Origin: Pullichristensenella sp002068815
GTDB taxonomy: Bacteria; Bacillota; Clostridia; Christensenellales; Aristaeellaceae
Direction: 5' to 3'
Assembly (NCBI GenBank): GCA_040772885.1
Contig: JAXGXF010000006.1
Span: 124,001 to 188,000, forward strand
Length of the DNA: 64,000 bases
The notes beneath the pieces are model-generated. The model was not told the DNA's origin and made no database searches. It saw only the letters and a program-made list of their open reading frames with translations. The position numbers were made by a program, and so were the translations under genes. How positions within the stretch are numbered: the first letter of the stretch is position 1; each line of letters begins with the position of its first letter. Positions 40,215 to 48,676 of the stretch are shown here, piece after piece.

Positions 40215-41255
40215 TTGGACATCGGGAAGTTCTTGGAGGAGGTTGCGCATGTCCCGGGCGTGCCGGGGTACGAGGCCGCGGTCGGCGCGCGGATCGCGGA
40301 GTGGTTCCGCCCGGTCGCGGACGAGATTTTCACCGACGCGCTCGAAAACCTGTACGCGCGCGTCGGCGAAAAGGGCCCGAAGGTGCTCGTGTGCGCGCAC
40401 CAGGATGAGATCGGGCTGGTCGTGACGAAGATCGAGGACGACGGCTGCCTGCGCGTGTTCAAAAACGGCGGCGTCGATCCGCGGATACTGCCGGGCATGG
40501 AGGTCGCGGTGCAGGCGAGGAGCGGGCCGATCTACGGGGTTGTCGGCGCGAAGCCGCCGCACCTTTTGACCGAGAAGGAGCGCGAAAAGGCGATCTCGAT
40601 CCAGGACGTTTACATAGACACCGGCTACCCCGTTGAACAGGTCCGAAATCTCGTCCGCGTCGGCGACATGGCGGTTCTTCTCGCAAATCCGCAAACCCTC
40701 GCCGGAAACTGCATGGCCGGAAAGACGATGGACAACCGCGCGAGCGTCGCCTCGATGCTCGTTGCCGCGGAATGGATGAAATCCCGCGGCACCCCGGCCG
40801 AGGCGTACTTCGTCGCGACCTCGCAGGAGGAGATCGGCTCGAAGGGCGCCGCGGCCGCGGCGTACCGGCTGCAGCCCGACCTTGCGATTGTCGTCGACGT
40901 GACGCACGCCGAGTGCCCCGGCGCCGGCAAGTGGGAGGTGTTCCCGCTCGACAGGGTCGCGGTCGTGCACGGCCCGAATATCCACCCGAAGCTTGAAAAG
41001 CTGGCGCTCGACGTGGCGCAGGAAAACGGCGTCGCGACTTCGCGGGAGATCACCTCCGGCGTGACCTGGACGGACGCCGAGAACACGCAGATATCGCGCG
41101 GCGGCGTGCCGACGCTTCTTTTGTCGATCCCGGTCCGGTACATGCACACGACCGTGGAGCTATTGAAGCTCGACGTCGTCCGCGAGACCGGGCGGCTGAT
41201 CGCGCTTCTGATCGAGCGCCTCGCCTGCGAATGGGAGGGATTCCGATGGTATTGA
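40215..41255 (+). CDS. M42-family aminopeptidase, copy 1
   Basis: A 346-residue dimetal aminopeptidase of the M42 (TET/glutamyl aminopeptidase) family, which trims peptides in large dodecameric shells. Metal ligands and catalytic residues are visible: VCAHQDEIGLVV (His, Asp), GKTMDNRASV (bridging Asp), ATSQEEIGSKG (catalytic Glu and ligand Glu), VVDVTHAECPG (Asp) and VRYMHTTVE (His). It starts at TTG 40215, just after a G-rich stretch that serves as ribosome site. First of three tandem paralogues that overlap one another. Confidence 0.9.
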   Translation: MDIGKFLEEVAHVPGVPGYEAAVGARIAEWFRPVADEIFTDALENLYARVGEKGPKVLVCAHQDEIGLVVTKIEDDGCLRVFKNGGVDPRILPGMEVAVQARSGPIYGVVGAKPPHLLTEKEREKAISIQDVYIDTGYPVEQVRNLVRVGDMAVLLANPQTLAGNCMAGKTMDNRASVASMLVAAEWMKSRGTPAEAYFVATSQEEIGSKGAAAAAYRLQPDLAIVVDVTHAECPGAGKWEVFPLDRVAVVHGPNIHPKLEKLALDVAQENGVATSREITSGVTWTDAENTQISRGGVPTLLLSIPVRYMHTTVELLKLDVVRETGRLIALLIERLACEWEGFRWY

Positions 41256-42256
41256 AGGAGCTTTGCCTTCTGCGGGGCGTCAGCGGCGACGAGGACCGCG
41301 TGCGCGATTTCGTGCGCGCGCACGCCGAGAAATACGCGGACTCCGTGGCGATCGACCGGATGGGAAACCTGCTCGCGTTCAAAAAGGGCACGGACAGCCA
41401 TAAGCACGTGATGCTCGCCGCGCACATGGACGAGGTCGGCTTCATCGTCGTGGGCATCAACGACAATGGGCTTCTGAGCTACGAGCCGGTCGGCGCGATC
41501 GATCCGCGCGTCGTGGTCTCGAAGCCGGTGCGGGTCGGCGACAGCGAGGTCCCCGGCGTGATCGGCGCGAAGGCGATCCACCTGCAGACGAAGGCCGAGT
41601 TCGAGAAGATGCTCCGGCACGACGACCTGTACATAGACATCGGCGCGCCGTCGAAGGCCGAGGCCGAGAAGCTCGTCCAGCCGGGCGACTACGTTACATT
41701 TCAAAGCGACTGGCGCGAGTTCGGCGACGGGCTGGTCAAGTCGAAGGCGCTCGACGACCGCGTCGGCGTGATGGCGCTGATGAGCGTCCTCGAGAACGAG
41801 TACCCCTGCGACATCACCTGCGCGTTCACCGTGCAGGAGGAGGTCGGGCTCCGCGGCGCGATCTGCGCGGGCTACAACGTCGAGGCCGACGAGGCGATCG
41901 CGCTCGAGGGCACGACCGCGAACGATCTGGGCGACGTGCCCGATCCTTTGAAGGTCTGCCGCGTCGGGCGCGGCGTCGCGATCTCGTTCATGGACCGCAC
42001 GAGCATCGCGAACCGCCCGCTGTTTCAGAGGCTCCGCGACACGGCGATCGCCGCGGGCATCCCGTGGCAATTGAAGCAGTTCATAGCCGGCGGAAACGAC
42101 GCGGGCGCGATACAGCTCTCGCGCGGCGGCGTGCCGACGGCGGTGTTGAGCGTGCCGTGCCGCAACATCCACTCCGCGAGCTCCGTCGCGAGCTTCTCGG
42201 ACATCGAGGCGCAGTTTTCGCTGGTAGACCGGTATTTGAGGAGGGAATGCAAATGA
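41246..42256 (+). CDS. M42-family aminopeptidase, copy 2
   Basis: A 336-residue paralogue with a full set of active-site residues: MLAAHMDEVGFIV, SKALDDRVGV, FTVQEEVGLRG, then ALEGTTANDLGD (Glu in place of the Asp of copy 1, as in TET1-type enzymes), and CRNIHSASS. GGGAGGGA precedes ATG 41246, which overlaps copy 1 by 10 bases. Copies differ enough to suggest different residue preferences, as in archaeal TET sets with acidic, neutral and basic specificity; that is inference. Confidence 0.9.
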   Translation: MVLKELCLLRGVSGDEDRVRDFVRAHAEKYADSVAIDRMGNLLAFKKGTDSHKHVMLAAHMDEVGFIVVGINDNGLLSYEPVGAIDPRVVVSKPVRVGDSEVPGVIGAKAIHLQTKAEFEKMLRHDDLYIDIGAPSKAEAEKLVQPGDYVTFQSDWREFGDGLVKSKALDDRVGVMALMSVLENEYPCDITCAFTVQEEVGLRGAICAGYNVEADEAIALEGTTANDLGDVPDPLKVCRVGRGVAISFMDRTSIANRPLFQRLRDTAIAAGIPWQLKQFIAGGNDAGAIQLSRGGVPTAVLSVPCRNIHSASSVASFSDIEAQFSLVDRYLRRECK

Positions 42257-43248
42257 AGGACACGCTTTTGAGGCTTTTGAACGCCTACGGCGCGGCCGGG
42301 TGCGAGGGGAACGTAACCGACGTCCTCGCCTCGATGGTCGCGCCGCACTGCGACGAGATGCGCACCGACGCGCTCGGGAATCTGATCTGCATCAAAAAAG
42401 GCGCTGGACGCAAAGTGATGGTTTGCGCGCACATGGACCACATAGGCTTCGTCGTGACCGACGCGGACGAGAAGGGCTTTCTGCGCGTCGGCAGCGTCGG
42501 CGGCATCCGGAAATCCGCGTCGATCAACCGCCGCGTGGTGTTTGAAAACGGGGTCAACGGCGTCTTGTCAAACGAGCTCGACGACTTCTCCGCCGACGAC
42601 AGGAAGATGGAGAATCTGTTCATCGACATCGGCGCCGCGAGCCGGGACGAGGCGCTTTCGAGCGTCTCGATCGGCGACGTCGCCGTCTACGCGCCGGGCG
42701 CGTTCGAGCTTCTGAACGGCGTCGTCGCCGCTCCCGCGATGGACGACCGCGCCGGCTGCGCGGTCGCGGTCGAGGCTCTGAAGGCGCTAACCGATTCCGC
42801 AAACGAGGTCGCGTTCGTGTTCAGCGCGCAGGAGGAGGTCGGGCTTCGCGGCGCGAAGGCGGCGGCGTACTCGATCGATCCGGAGATCGGCATTTCGATC
42901 GACGTAACGCCCTCCGGCGACACGCCGAAGGGCCCGAAGACCGCCGTGAAGCTCGGCGCCGGGCCGTGCGTGAAGGTCCGCGACAGCTCCCTGGTCTGCT
43001 CCCCGAAGGTCGTCCGCGGGCTCGAGGCCGCGGCGGGCCGCCTCGGCATCGCCGTGCAGCGCGAGGTGCTGACCATGGGCGGCAACGACGCGGCCGCGAT
43101 GCAGCTGACCCGCGCGGGCGTGCTCGCGGGCACGATCTCGATCGCCTGCCGCTATGTGCACTCCGCGTCCGAGGCGGTCTCGCTGCCGGATTGCGAACGG
43201 GCGGCCGCGCTTCTGGTCGAATTCCTGCGCAATCCGCTCGGGGAATGA
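42253..43248 (+). CDS. M42-family aminopeptidase, copy 3
   Basis: A 331-residue paralogue with the metal site kept: VCAHMDHIGFVV (here His replaces the usual Glu after HMD), PAMDDRAGC, FSAQEEVGLRG, SIDVTPSGD and CRYVHSASE. ATG 42253 overlaps the stop of copy 2 (ATGA), so the three genes are translationally coupled. Some family members act on other N-acyl or thiol substrates, so the exact activity is open. It ends 52 bases before the promoter that originally served upp. Confidence 0.88.
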   Translation: MKDTLLRLLNAYGAAGCEGNVTDVLASMVAPHCDEMRTDALGNLICIKKGAGRKVMVCAHMDHIGFVVTDADEKGFLRVGSVGGIRKSASINRRVVFENGVNGVLSNELDDFSADDRKMENLFIDIGAASRDEALSSVSIGDVAVYAPGAFELLNGVVAAPAMDDRAGCAVAVEALKALTDSANEVAFVFSAQEEVGLRGAKAAAYSIDPEIGISIDVTPSGDTPKGPKTAVKLGAGPCVKVRDSSLVCSPKVVRGLEAAAGRLGIAVQREVLTMGGNDAAAMQLTRAGVLAGTISIACRYVHSASEAVSLPDCERAAALLVEFLRNPLGE

Positions 43249-43300
43249 CCGGGATTATTCATTTTGAATCGCACATGCCGCCGAAAATCCAGACGTACCC

Positions 43301-43329
43301 TTGTCAACGCGGGAAAAATCGGGTATACT
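43301..43329 (+). promoter_or_regulatory. Displaced promoter of upp / V-ATPase operon
   Basis: TTGTCA (43301-43306), spacer 17, TATACT (43324-43329). Without the IS5 element the upp start would lie about 90 bases downstream; now it is about 1.37 kb away. Confidence 0.75.
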
Positions 43330-43353
43330 GGTAAAGAGATGCGCATGTATACA

Positions 43354-43391
43354 GGAAGCGGCGGCGCTTCCCGTGGCACCGCCGTATTTTT
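43354..43391 (+). terminator. Attenuator-like alternative hairpins in the upp leader
   Basis: Hairpin 1, GGAAGCG / CGCTTCC (43354-43360, 43365-43371), and hairpin 2, CGGCGG / CCGCCG (43359-43364, 43379-43384), share bases and exclude each other. Hairpin 2 is followed by TATTTTT and so resembles a terminator. No PyrR-binding loop consensus is evident. Confidence 0.5.
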
Positions 43392-43413
43392 ATAGGGCAT
43401 CTCTAAAAACCTC

Positions 43414-43442
43414 ATGCAATATTCGCCCAAATATGATATAAT
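43414..43442 (+). promoter_or_regulatory. Transposase promoter of the IS5 element
   Basis: ATGCAA (43414-43419), spacer 17, TATAAT (43437-43442) with an extended -10 TGA, 6 bases before the transposase start. No Shine-Dalgarno precedes the ATG, so a near-leaderless mRNA is likely. Confidence 0.55.
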
Positions 43443-43448
43443 ATACCT

Positions 43449-44489
43449 ATGAAACAGATAAATTTTTTTGCCGAAGATAATCGCCTTGACAGGCTCAGTA
43501 AAATGGGTGACCCACTTGAAAAAGTGGCAGGTGCGGTGGATTTTGAAATATTCCGCCCCACGCTTGACACAGCAATTCCAAGAGAAAAGGGCGATAAGGG
43601 AGGTCGTCCACCAATGGATAATATGCTGATGTTCAAGATAATGCTATTACAAGAGTGGTATCATATTGCTGATGATATGACCGAATATTTGATAAACGAC
43701 CGTCTGAGTTTTCAGCGATTTTTGGGGTTGTCGCTGGGCGATAAAGTTCCTGACGCCAAGACGATATGGCTTTATCGTGAAATGCTTAAAAACAGCGGAA
43801 AATCAAAGGAATTGTTTGATATGTTTGCCGCATTAATGGAACAAGTCGGGGTGATTACACGCGAGGGTAGCATCGTTGACGCAAGTTTTGTTGATGTGCC
43901 GAAACAACGCAACAACCGTGATGAAAACAAGAAAATCAAAGAGGGCGATGGCGAGGAACTTTGGCAGGACAATGAAAACAAACGCTGTCAAAAGGACATT
44001 GATGCACGCTGGACAGAGAAAAACGGCGAGAAGCATTTTGGATATAAAGACCATGTTAAAGTTGATAGCGACAGTAAGATGATTGTGGATTTTTCGGTTA
44101 CAGATGCCGCCGTTCACGATAGCCAAGCGATAGTTGATTTGATTGACGATAAGGACAATGTGTTAAATGCTGACAGTGCCTACACTGGCAAGGAACTGCA
44201 CGATAAAATCAGAGAGAAAAATCCCGATATAATTTTAAATATCCACGAAAAGGGATACCGCAACAAACCGTTAAGCGAGGAACAAAAGGCTTCAAATAAG
44301 GAAAAATCAAAGGTTAGAGCAAGGGTAGAACATGTTTTTGGACATATGACAAATTCGATGGGTGGCATGACCACTAGAGTCATTGGGATAGACCGCACAA
44401 CCTGCGTGATTACCCTTAAAAATCTTGCCTACAATCTTAGCAGATGGGCTTATTTGGTTGGTGTAAAAAAAGCTGCGGTATCCATATAG
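43449..44489 (+). CDS. IS5-family transposase
   Basis: A 346-residue DDE transposase of the IS5 group. The N-terminal domain has GGRPPMDNMLMFKIMLLQEWYHIADD, the first catalytic Asp lies in GSIVDASFVDVPK, the second in LNADSAYTG, and the Glu in RARVEHVFGHM, with the YREK-like spacing of the family. The frame is undisturbed and the inverted repeats are present, so the element may still be active. Codon use is AT-rich, unlike any neighbour. Confidence 0.93.
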   Translation: MKQINFFAEDNRLDRLSKMGDPLEKVAGAVDFEIFRPTLDTAIPREKGDKGGRPPMDNMLMFKIMLLQEWYHIADDMTEYLINDRLSFQRFLGLSLGDKVPDAKTIWLYREMLKNSGKSKELFDMFAALMEQVGVITREGSIVDASFVDVPKQRNNRDENKKIKEGDGEELWQDNENKRCQKDIDARWTEKNGEKHFGYKDHVKVDSDSKMIVDFSVTDAAVHDSQAIVDLIDDKDNVLNADSAYTGKELHDKIREKNPDIILNIHEKGYRNKPLSEEQKASNKEKSKVRARVEHVFGHMTNSMGGMTTRVIGIDRTTCVITLKNLAYNLSRWAYLVGVKKAAVSI

Positions 44490-44604
44490 GGATAAGTCTG
44501 CCCATTTATAGAAAATGGGCGGTAAATCGTGGTGTGCATGGCTGTTTAAGACAGATATTTTGATGATTCTACGATAAATTCATACATTTTTTTGCAAAAT
44601 CCCC

Positions 44605-44632
44605 TTGATTTTTCGGGGGGGTATGATATGCT
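44605..44632 (+). promoter_or_regulatory. Possible outward promoter at IS5 right end
   Basis: TTGATT (44605-44610), spacer 16, TATGCT (44627-44632), pointing at upp from inside the right end. It could replace the native promoter cut off by the insertion. Confidence 0.4.
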
Positions 44633-44697
44633 AAAGGAAATTTGACGTTTTTAGAGGTGCCCTATAGCAATTTTCAGGCGATTTGGAGGAATTGCAG

Positions 44698-45327
44698 ATG
44701 GGCAAGCTGGTTGTCGTGGATCATCCGCTGGTGCAGCACAAGCTGTCGCTGATGCGGGACAAGGACTGCGGGACGAAGGATTTCCGGCAGCTTCTCGAGG
44801 AAGTGGGCATGCTGATGGCCTACGAGGTCACGCGCTCGCTGCCGCTGCGCGAGGTCGAGATCGAGACGCCGATCGCCAAATGCCGCACGAAGGTGCTCGC
44901 GGGGAAGAAGCTCGGCATCGTCCCGATCCTGCGCGCGGGGCTCGGCATGGTCGACGGCGTGATGAACCTCGTGCCGGCGGCGAAGGTCGGCCACATCGGA
45001 ATCTACCGCGACCCGGTCACGCATATGCCCGTCGAATACTACTGCAAGCTCCCTCCGGACGTCTGCGAGCGCGACCTGTTCGTGCTCGACCCGATGCTCG
45101 CGACCGGCGGCTCGTCGATCGCCGCGATCGACATCTTGAAGGAGCGCGGCTGCACGTCGATCAAGCTCGTCTGCCTCGTCGGCTGTCCCGAGGGCGTCGA
45201 GGCCGTGCAGACGGCGCATCCGGACGTCGATATCTACATCGCCGCCATCGACGAAAAGCTCAACGAGAACAAATACATCGTCCCGGGCCTCGGCGACGCG
45301 GGCGATCGCCTGTTCGGGACCAAGTGA
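44698..45327 (+). CDS. upp: Uracil phosphoribosyltransferase
   Basis: Pyrimidine salvage enzyme making UMP from uracil and PRPP. The 209-residue protein has VDHPLVQHKLSLMRD at the start, VPILRAGLGMVDG, the PRPP loop VLDPMLATGGSSIAAID and the uracil-binding YIVPGLGDAGDRLFGT at the end. GGAGGA (44685-44690) precedes ATG 44698. The IS5 element ends 31 bases upstream. The V-ATPase genes begin 14 bases after its stop with no terminator between, so upp is probably the first gene of that long operon. Confidence 0.96.
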   Translation: MGKLVVVDHPLVQHKLSLMRDKDCGTKDFRQLLEEVGMLMAYEVTRSLPLREVEIETPIAKCRTKVLAGKKLGIVPILRAGLGMVDGVMNLVPAAKVGHIGIYRDPVTHMPVEYYCKLPPDVCERDLFVLDPMLATGGSSIAAIDILKERGCTSIKLVCLVGCPEGVEAVQTAHPDVDIYIAAIDEKLNENKYIVPGLGDAGDRLFGTK

Positions 45328-45341
45328 CGGAGGGAATGCCG

Positions 45342-45659
45342 ATGGAGGCTCTGAACCAGATCCGCGAGGCGGAGGCCCTCGCCGAGGAGCTTCGGCAGGA
45401 CGCCCAGCGCGAGGCGCGCGACATCATCAAGGGCGTCGAGGAGGCCATCGCCGTCGAGAACCGCCAGTCGCAGCAGTTCATCCGCGACGCGCAGCAGCAG
45501 GTGATCGATAGCGCGCGCGCGTCCGCGCTGCGCGAGATCGAGGCGATCGACGCCCGCATGGCCGCCAAGCGCGGCAAGGCGCGGGAAGAGGCGGAAAAAC
45601 GCGTCCCCGACGCCGGGCGCCTGATCTTCGAAAGGATCGTTTGCGATGGCGATTGTTGA
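45342..45659 (+). CDS. V-type ATPase subunit G/H (stator helix)
   Basis: A 105-residue, almost wholly helical and charged protein (EALAEELRQDAQREARDIIK ... AREEAEKRV), the form of the peripheral-stalk G/H subunit that pairs with subunit E in V/A-ATPases. The start at 45342 has GGAGGG 7 bases upstream; ATG 45336 is too close to it. It stands first in the set H-I-K-E-C-F-A-B-D. Its end overlaps the I-subunit gene by 14 bases. Confidence 0.8.
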   Translation: MEALNQIREAEALAEELRQDAQREARDIIKGVEEAIAVENRQSQQFIRDAQQQVIDSARASALREIEAIDARMAAKRGKAREEAEKRVPDAGRLIFERIVCDGDC

Positions 45660-46353
45660 GATGAAGAAGGTGCGGCTGCTCGCGCTTCGGCGCGACCGGT
45701 CGCGCGTGTTCCGCTCGATGCAGCGGCTCGGCTGCGTGCACATCCTGGACGGCGGCGAATGCGCGCCCGAGGAGTTCAAGCCCCGGGACCTCCACCGCCT
45801 CGAGGAGGCGGAGCGCCAGATCGCGCGGCTCGACTGGGCCGTATCGAAGATCGCGCCGTTCGCGCCGGAGAAGAAGGGCCTGTTCTCGCTCAAGCCCGAA
45901 AAGACCGAGGACGACCTGCTCGCCGCGCAGGCGGGCAAGGCCGACGTGATGGAGATCGTCTCCCGGCTCGAGGAGATCGAGCGCACGCTCTCCGACCTCC
46001 GCTCGAAGGAGGCGCGGGAGCGGGCGGAGCTTCAGAAGCTCAAGCCGTGGGCGCCGCTCGACGCGCCGTTCGAGCGCATCGGGGCCGCGAAGAACAGCCG
46101 GTCGCTGCTCGTCTCTGTGCAGCCGCGCGACTGGCCGGCGCTTGAAAAGGGCGCGAAGGAGTTAAGCGTCGAGCCGGTGCTTATCGAAATCTCGCGCGAC
46201 CGCGACGGCGTATACGCGCTGATCGCCGCGCACCTGTCGGATTCGGAGGCGCTCTCGGACCTCCTGCGCCTGACCGGCGCGGTGGAGGTGTCCTTTCCGG
46301 GCGCGCGCGGCACGGCGGCCGCCACGATCTCGAGCAGCTCGAGGGGCGCATAA
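45646..46353 (+). pseudogene. ntpI: V-type ATPase subunit I, N-terminal part (frameshifted)
   Basis: The first 235 codons of the ~640-residue membrane subunit I (stator a-subunit), covering the cytoplasmic arm (MAIVEMKKVRLLALRRDRSR ... KPWAPLDAPF). After RLTGAVEVSFPGARGTAA the frame runs into ATISSSSRGA and a stop. In the -1 frame, sense resumes at once as HDLEQLEGRIKRIAEVRAQL. One missing C in the GCCGCC run at about 46319-46324 would restore a single frame. It may be a real mutation or a sequence error; no slippery heptamer suggests programmed frameshifting. Confidence 0.75.
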
Positions 46354-47567
46354 AGCGGATCGCGGAGGTGCGCGCGCAGCTCCGCAAGGAGGTCGAGCAC
46401 TTCGGCCGGCGGACGGGCGAGGTGAAGGTGTACCGCGACGCGCTCGCGCTCGAGCGGTCGCAGCTCGAGGCCGCCTCGAAGGTCGCGGAGACCGGCAGCG
46501 CGTTTTTCCTGACCGGCTGGACGCCCGCGGACTGCGTCGAGAGGGTGCGGGCCGCGATCGAGCGCAGCGCGGCGGACTTCGAGCTCGAGTTCTTGGACCC
46601 CGCGGAGGACGAGGACCCGCCGACGCTCTTGCGCAACAACAAATTCCTGACGCCGTTCGAGTCCATCGTGAAGCTGTACGCGCTGCCGAACCCGCGCGGC
46701 ATCGATCCGACGCTTGTGATGACGCCGTTCTTCATCTGCTTCTTCGGGCTGATGATGGGCGACGCGGCGTACGGGATCATCATGGCGGTCATCGCCGCGC
46801 TGATCACGTGGAAGCTCCGCGGCAGGGGCGGCATGGGCGCGATCGTCGCGGTGCTCGTCTCCGGCAGCGTCTCGACGATCGTCTGGGGCGCTCTCTTGGG
46901 CGGCTGGTTCGGCATCGAGGACGTGAAGCCCCTGATCGGCTTCACGCCGATGGGCGAGCCGATCAAGATGATGATATTGTGCCTGGGCCTCGGCGCCGTG
47001 CAGCTCCTGACCGGCATCGGCGTCGCGATGTATATGAACTTTCGGCGCCGGCAGGTGCTCGACGGGCTTCTCGATCAGGGGCTGTGGTTCGTGCTGTTCG
47101 GCGGCATCGGCATGCTGTTCGTAAACCCGCAGATCGGCAAAATCCTCGCGATCGTCGGAGCGGCCGGCATCTTCCTGACCGCCGGGCGCAAGCGCAAGAA
47201 GCTGCTGTCGAAGTTCACCGGCGGCTTCGGCGCGCTGTACGGCATCAGCGGCTACATCTCGGACCTCCTGTCCTACGCGCGGCTGTTCGGCATGGGGCTC
47301 GCGACCGGCGTCATCGCGATGGTCATGAACAACGTCGCCGGCATGCTGATGGGAGGGGGCGTCGTCGGATTCATCCTGGGCGCGGTGGTGCTCGTCGTCG
47401 GCCACACGTTCAACATCGCGATCAACGTGCTGGGCGCGTACGTGCACACGTGCCGCCTGCAGTACATCGAGTTCTTCGGCAAGTTCTTCGAGGACGGCGG
47501 GAAGCCGTTCACCCCCCTCGGGACCGAGGGGAAATACGTGGACTTTGGCCTGGACAGGGCCGCCTGA
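46323..47567 (+). pseudogene. ntpI: V-type ATPase subunit I, C-terminal part (frameshifted)
   Basis: The remaining ~415 codons of subunit I in the other frame, from HDLEQLEGRI (46323) to the stop at 47567. It includes the end of the coiled arm, then seven or eight membrane helices with the family motifs MTPFFICFFGLMMGDAAYG and SYARLFGMGLATGVIAMVMN (the Arg that faces the rotor ring is in SYARLFG). If translated alone it could begin at GTG 46368, but no ribosome site is evident there. Spacing to subunit K (31 bases, with GGGAGGA) is normal. Confidence 0.75.
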
Positions 47568-47598
47568 TACGACAACGAAAAATCGGGAGGAAACGAAC

Positions 47599-48069
47599 AT
47601 GTTGATGGAAAACCTCGGTGTCATTCTCGCGCTGTTCGGCGCGGCGCTCTCGGTGCTTCTGGCGGGATTCGGCTCCGCAAAAGGCGTAGGCATGGCGGGC
47701 GAGGCGCTCTCCGGCGTCGTCAGCGAGAACCCGGAGATCTTCGGCAAGGGGCTGGTTCTGCAGCTTCTGCCGGGCACGCAGGGCGTCTACGGCTTTCTGA
47801 TCGGCTTCATCGTGCTTCTGAAGACGCCGATCATGGGCGGCGCCGTGCTGTCGATCGAACAGGGCATCAAGACGATCATCGCCTGCCTTCCGGTCGCGGT
47901 CGTCGGCTATCTGTCGGCCATCGCGCAGGCGCGCGTCGCGGTCAGCTCGATCTACCTGCTCGGCAAGCGCGGCGAGGCCGGCGGGCAGGGCATCGTCATG
48001 ACGGTCATGGTCGAGACGTACGCGGTTCTGTCGCTGCTGGCATCGTTTTTGATGGTCAACGGAATTTAA
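47599..48069 (+). CDS. ntpK: V-type ATPase subunit K (rotor ring proteolipid)
   Basis: A 156-residue four-helix proteolipid, a duplicated two-helix hairpin. The ion-binding Glu is in VMVETYAVLSLLASF of the last helix. The equivalent place in the first hairpin has Gln (LQLLPGTQGVYGFLIGF), as in NtpK-type rings that carry one ion site per subunit. Residues LPGTQG and the Glu resemble the sodium-binding set of Enterococcus NtpK, so sodium as coupling ion is possible. ATG 47599 follows GGGAGGA. Confidence 0.93.
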   Translation: MLMENLGVILALFGAALSVLLAGFGSAKGVGMAGEALSGVVSENPEIFGKGLVLQLLPGTQGVYGFLIGFIVLLKTPIMGGAVLSIEQGIKTIIACLPVAVVGYLSAIAQARVAVSSIYLLGKRGEAGGQGIVMTVMVETYAVLSLLASFLMVNGI

Positions 48070-48082
48070 GGGAGGTGCTCCC

Positions 48083-48661
48083 TTGAAGGCGGACGCCATT
48101 TACAACCGCATACTCGAGGACGCGCGCCGCGACGCCGCGAAGATGATCGAGGATGCGAACGCGCGCGTCGAGACGCTGCGCGAGAAAAACGAGGACCTGA
48201 TCGAGGAGAAGCGCGGCCAGGCAGTCGCGGCCGCGAGGCTCGAGTGCGAGGAGATGCGCGACAGGATGCTCCGAATGGCCGAGCTCGAGCGCAGGAAGAG
48301 CGCGCTCCGGATGAAGCGCGAGGTCATCGACCTTGCGTTCCGGGACGCGCTCGAAAGGCTTCGCGCGATGCCCGCGGACGACGCCCGCGCGTTCATGGAG
48401 AAGCTGATCGTCCGCGCCTGCGAGGGCGGCGAGGAGCTCGTCGCGGACCGGGCGGACAAAGACGTGTTCGACCAGGCCTTCGTCGACCGGGTCAATAAGC
48501 TGCTTGCGAGCCCGATCCGCCTCTCGAAGGACACCTGCGACCTGGGCGGCGGCGCGCTGCTTCGCCGACCGGGCATGGAGGTCAACCTGAGCTATGAAGC
48601 CGTGCTCCATGAAAGGCGGCCCGCGCTCGAGGCGGAGGTCGCCGCGATGCTGTTCGGATAG
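48083..48661 (+). CDS. ntpE: V-type ATPase subunit E
   Basis: Peripheral-stalk subunit of 192 residues: a long N-terminal helix (KADAIYNRILEDARRDAAKM ... EEKRGQAVAAARLECEEM) and a C-terminal globular domain with GGGALLRRPGMEVNLSYEAVL, which binds the catalytic head. Translation starts at TTG 48083 behind GGGAGG. It pairs with the G/H subunit at the start of the operon. Confidence 0.9.
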   Translation: MKADAIYNRILEDARRDAAKMIEDANARVETLREKNEDLIEEKRGQAVAAARLECEEMRDRMLRMAELERRKSALRMKREVIDLAFRDALERLRAMPADDARAFMEKLIVRACEGGEELVADRADKDVFDQAFVDRVNKLLASPIRLSKDTCDLGGGALLRRPGMEVNLSYEAVLHERRPALEAEVAAMLFG

Positions 48662-48676
48662 GAGGAGGGGAGACGC

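Larger units (their letters stand above)
43391..44666 (+). mobile_element. IS5-family insertion sequence, complete
   Basis: A 1276-base element bounded by 23-base inverted repeats (43391-43413 and 44644-44666) that differ at two positions; the outer TATA on each side may be the target duplication. It holds one intact transposase gene. Its base composition is far more AT-rich than the host DNA, and codon use differs (AAA, GAT, TTT frequent), so it was acquired recently. It lies between a promoter/attenuator and upp. The 155 bases after the transposase stop (44490-44644) hold no gene, only an 8-bp hairpin (44500-44520) and the right end. Confidence 0.93.

Noticed and set aside
46310..46330. Programmed frameshifting in subunit I
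   Set aside because: A -1 shift would be needed, but there is no X-XXY-YYZ slippery site and no clear downstream pseudoknot; a single-base loss is the simpler explanation.
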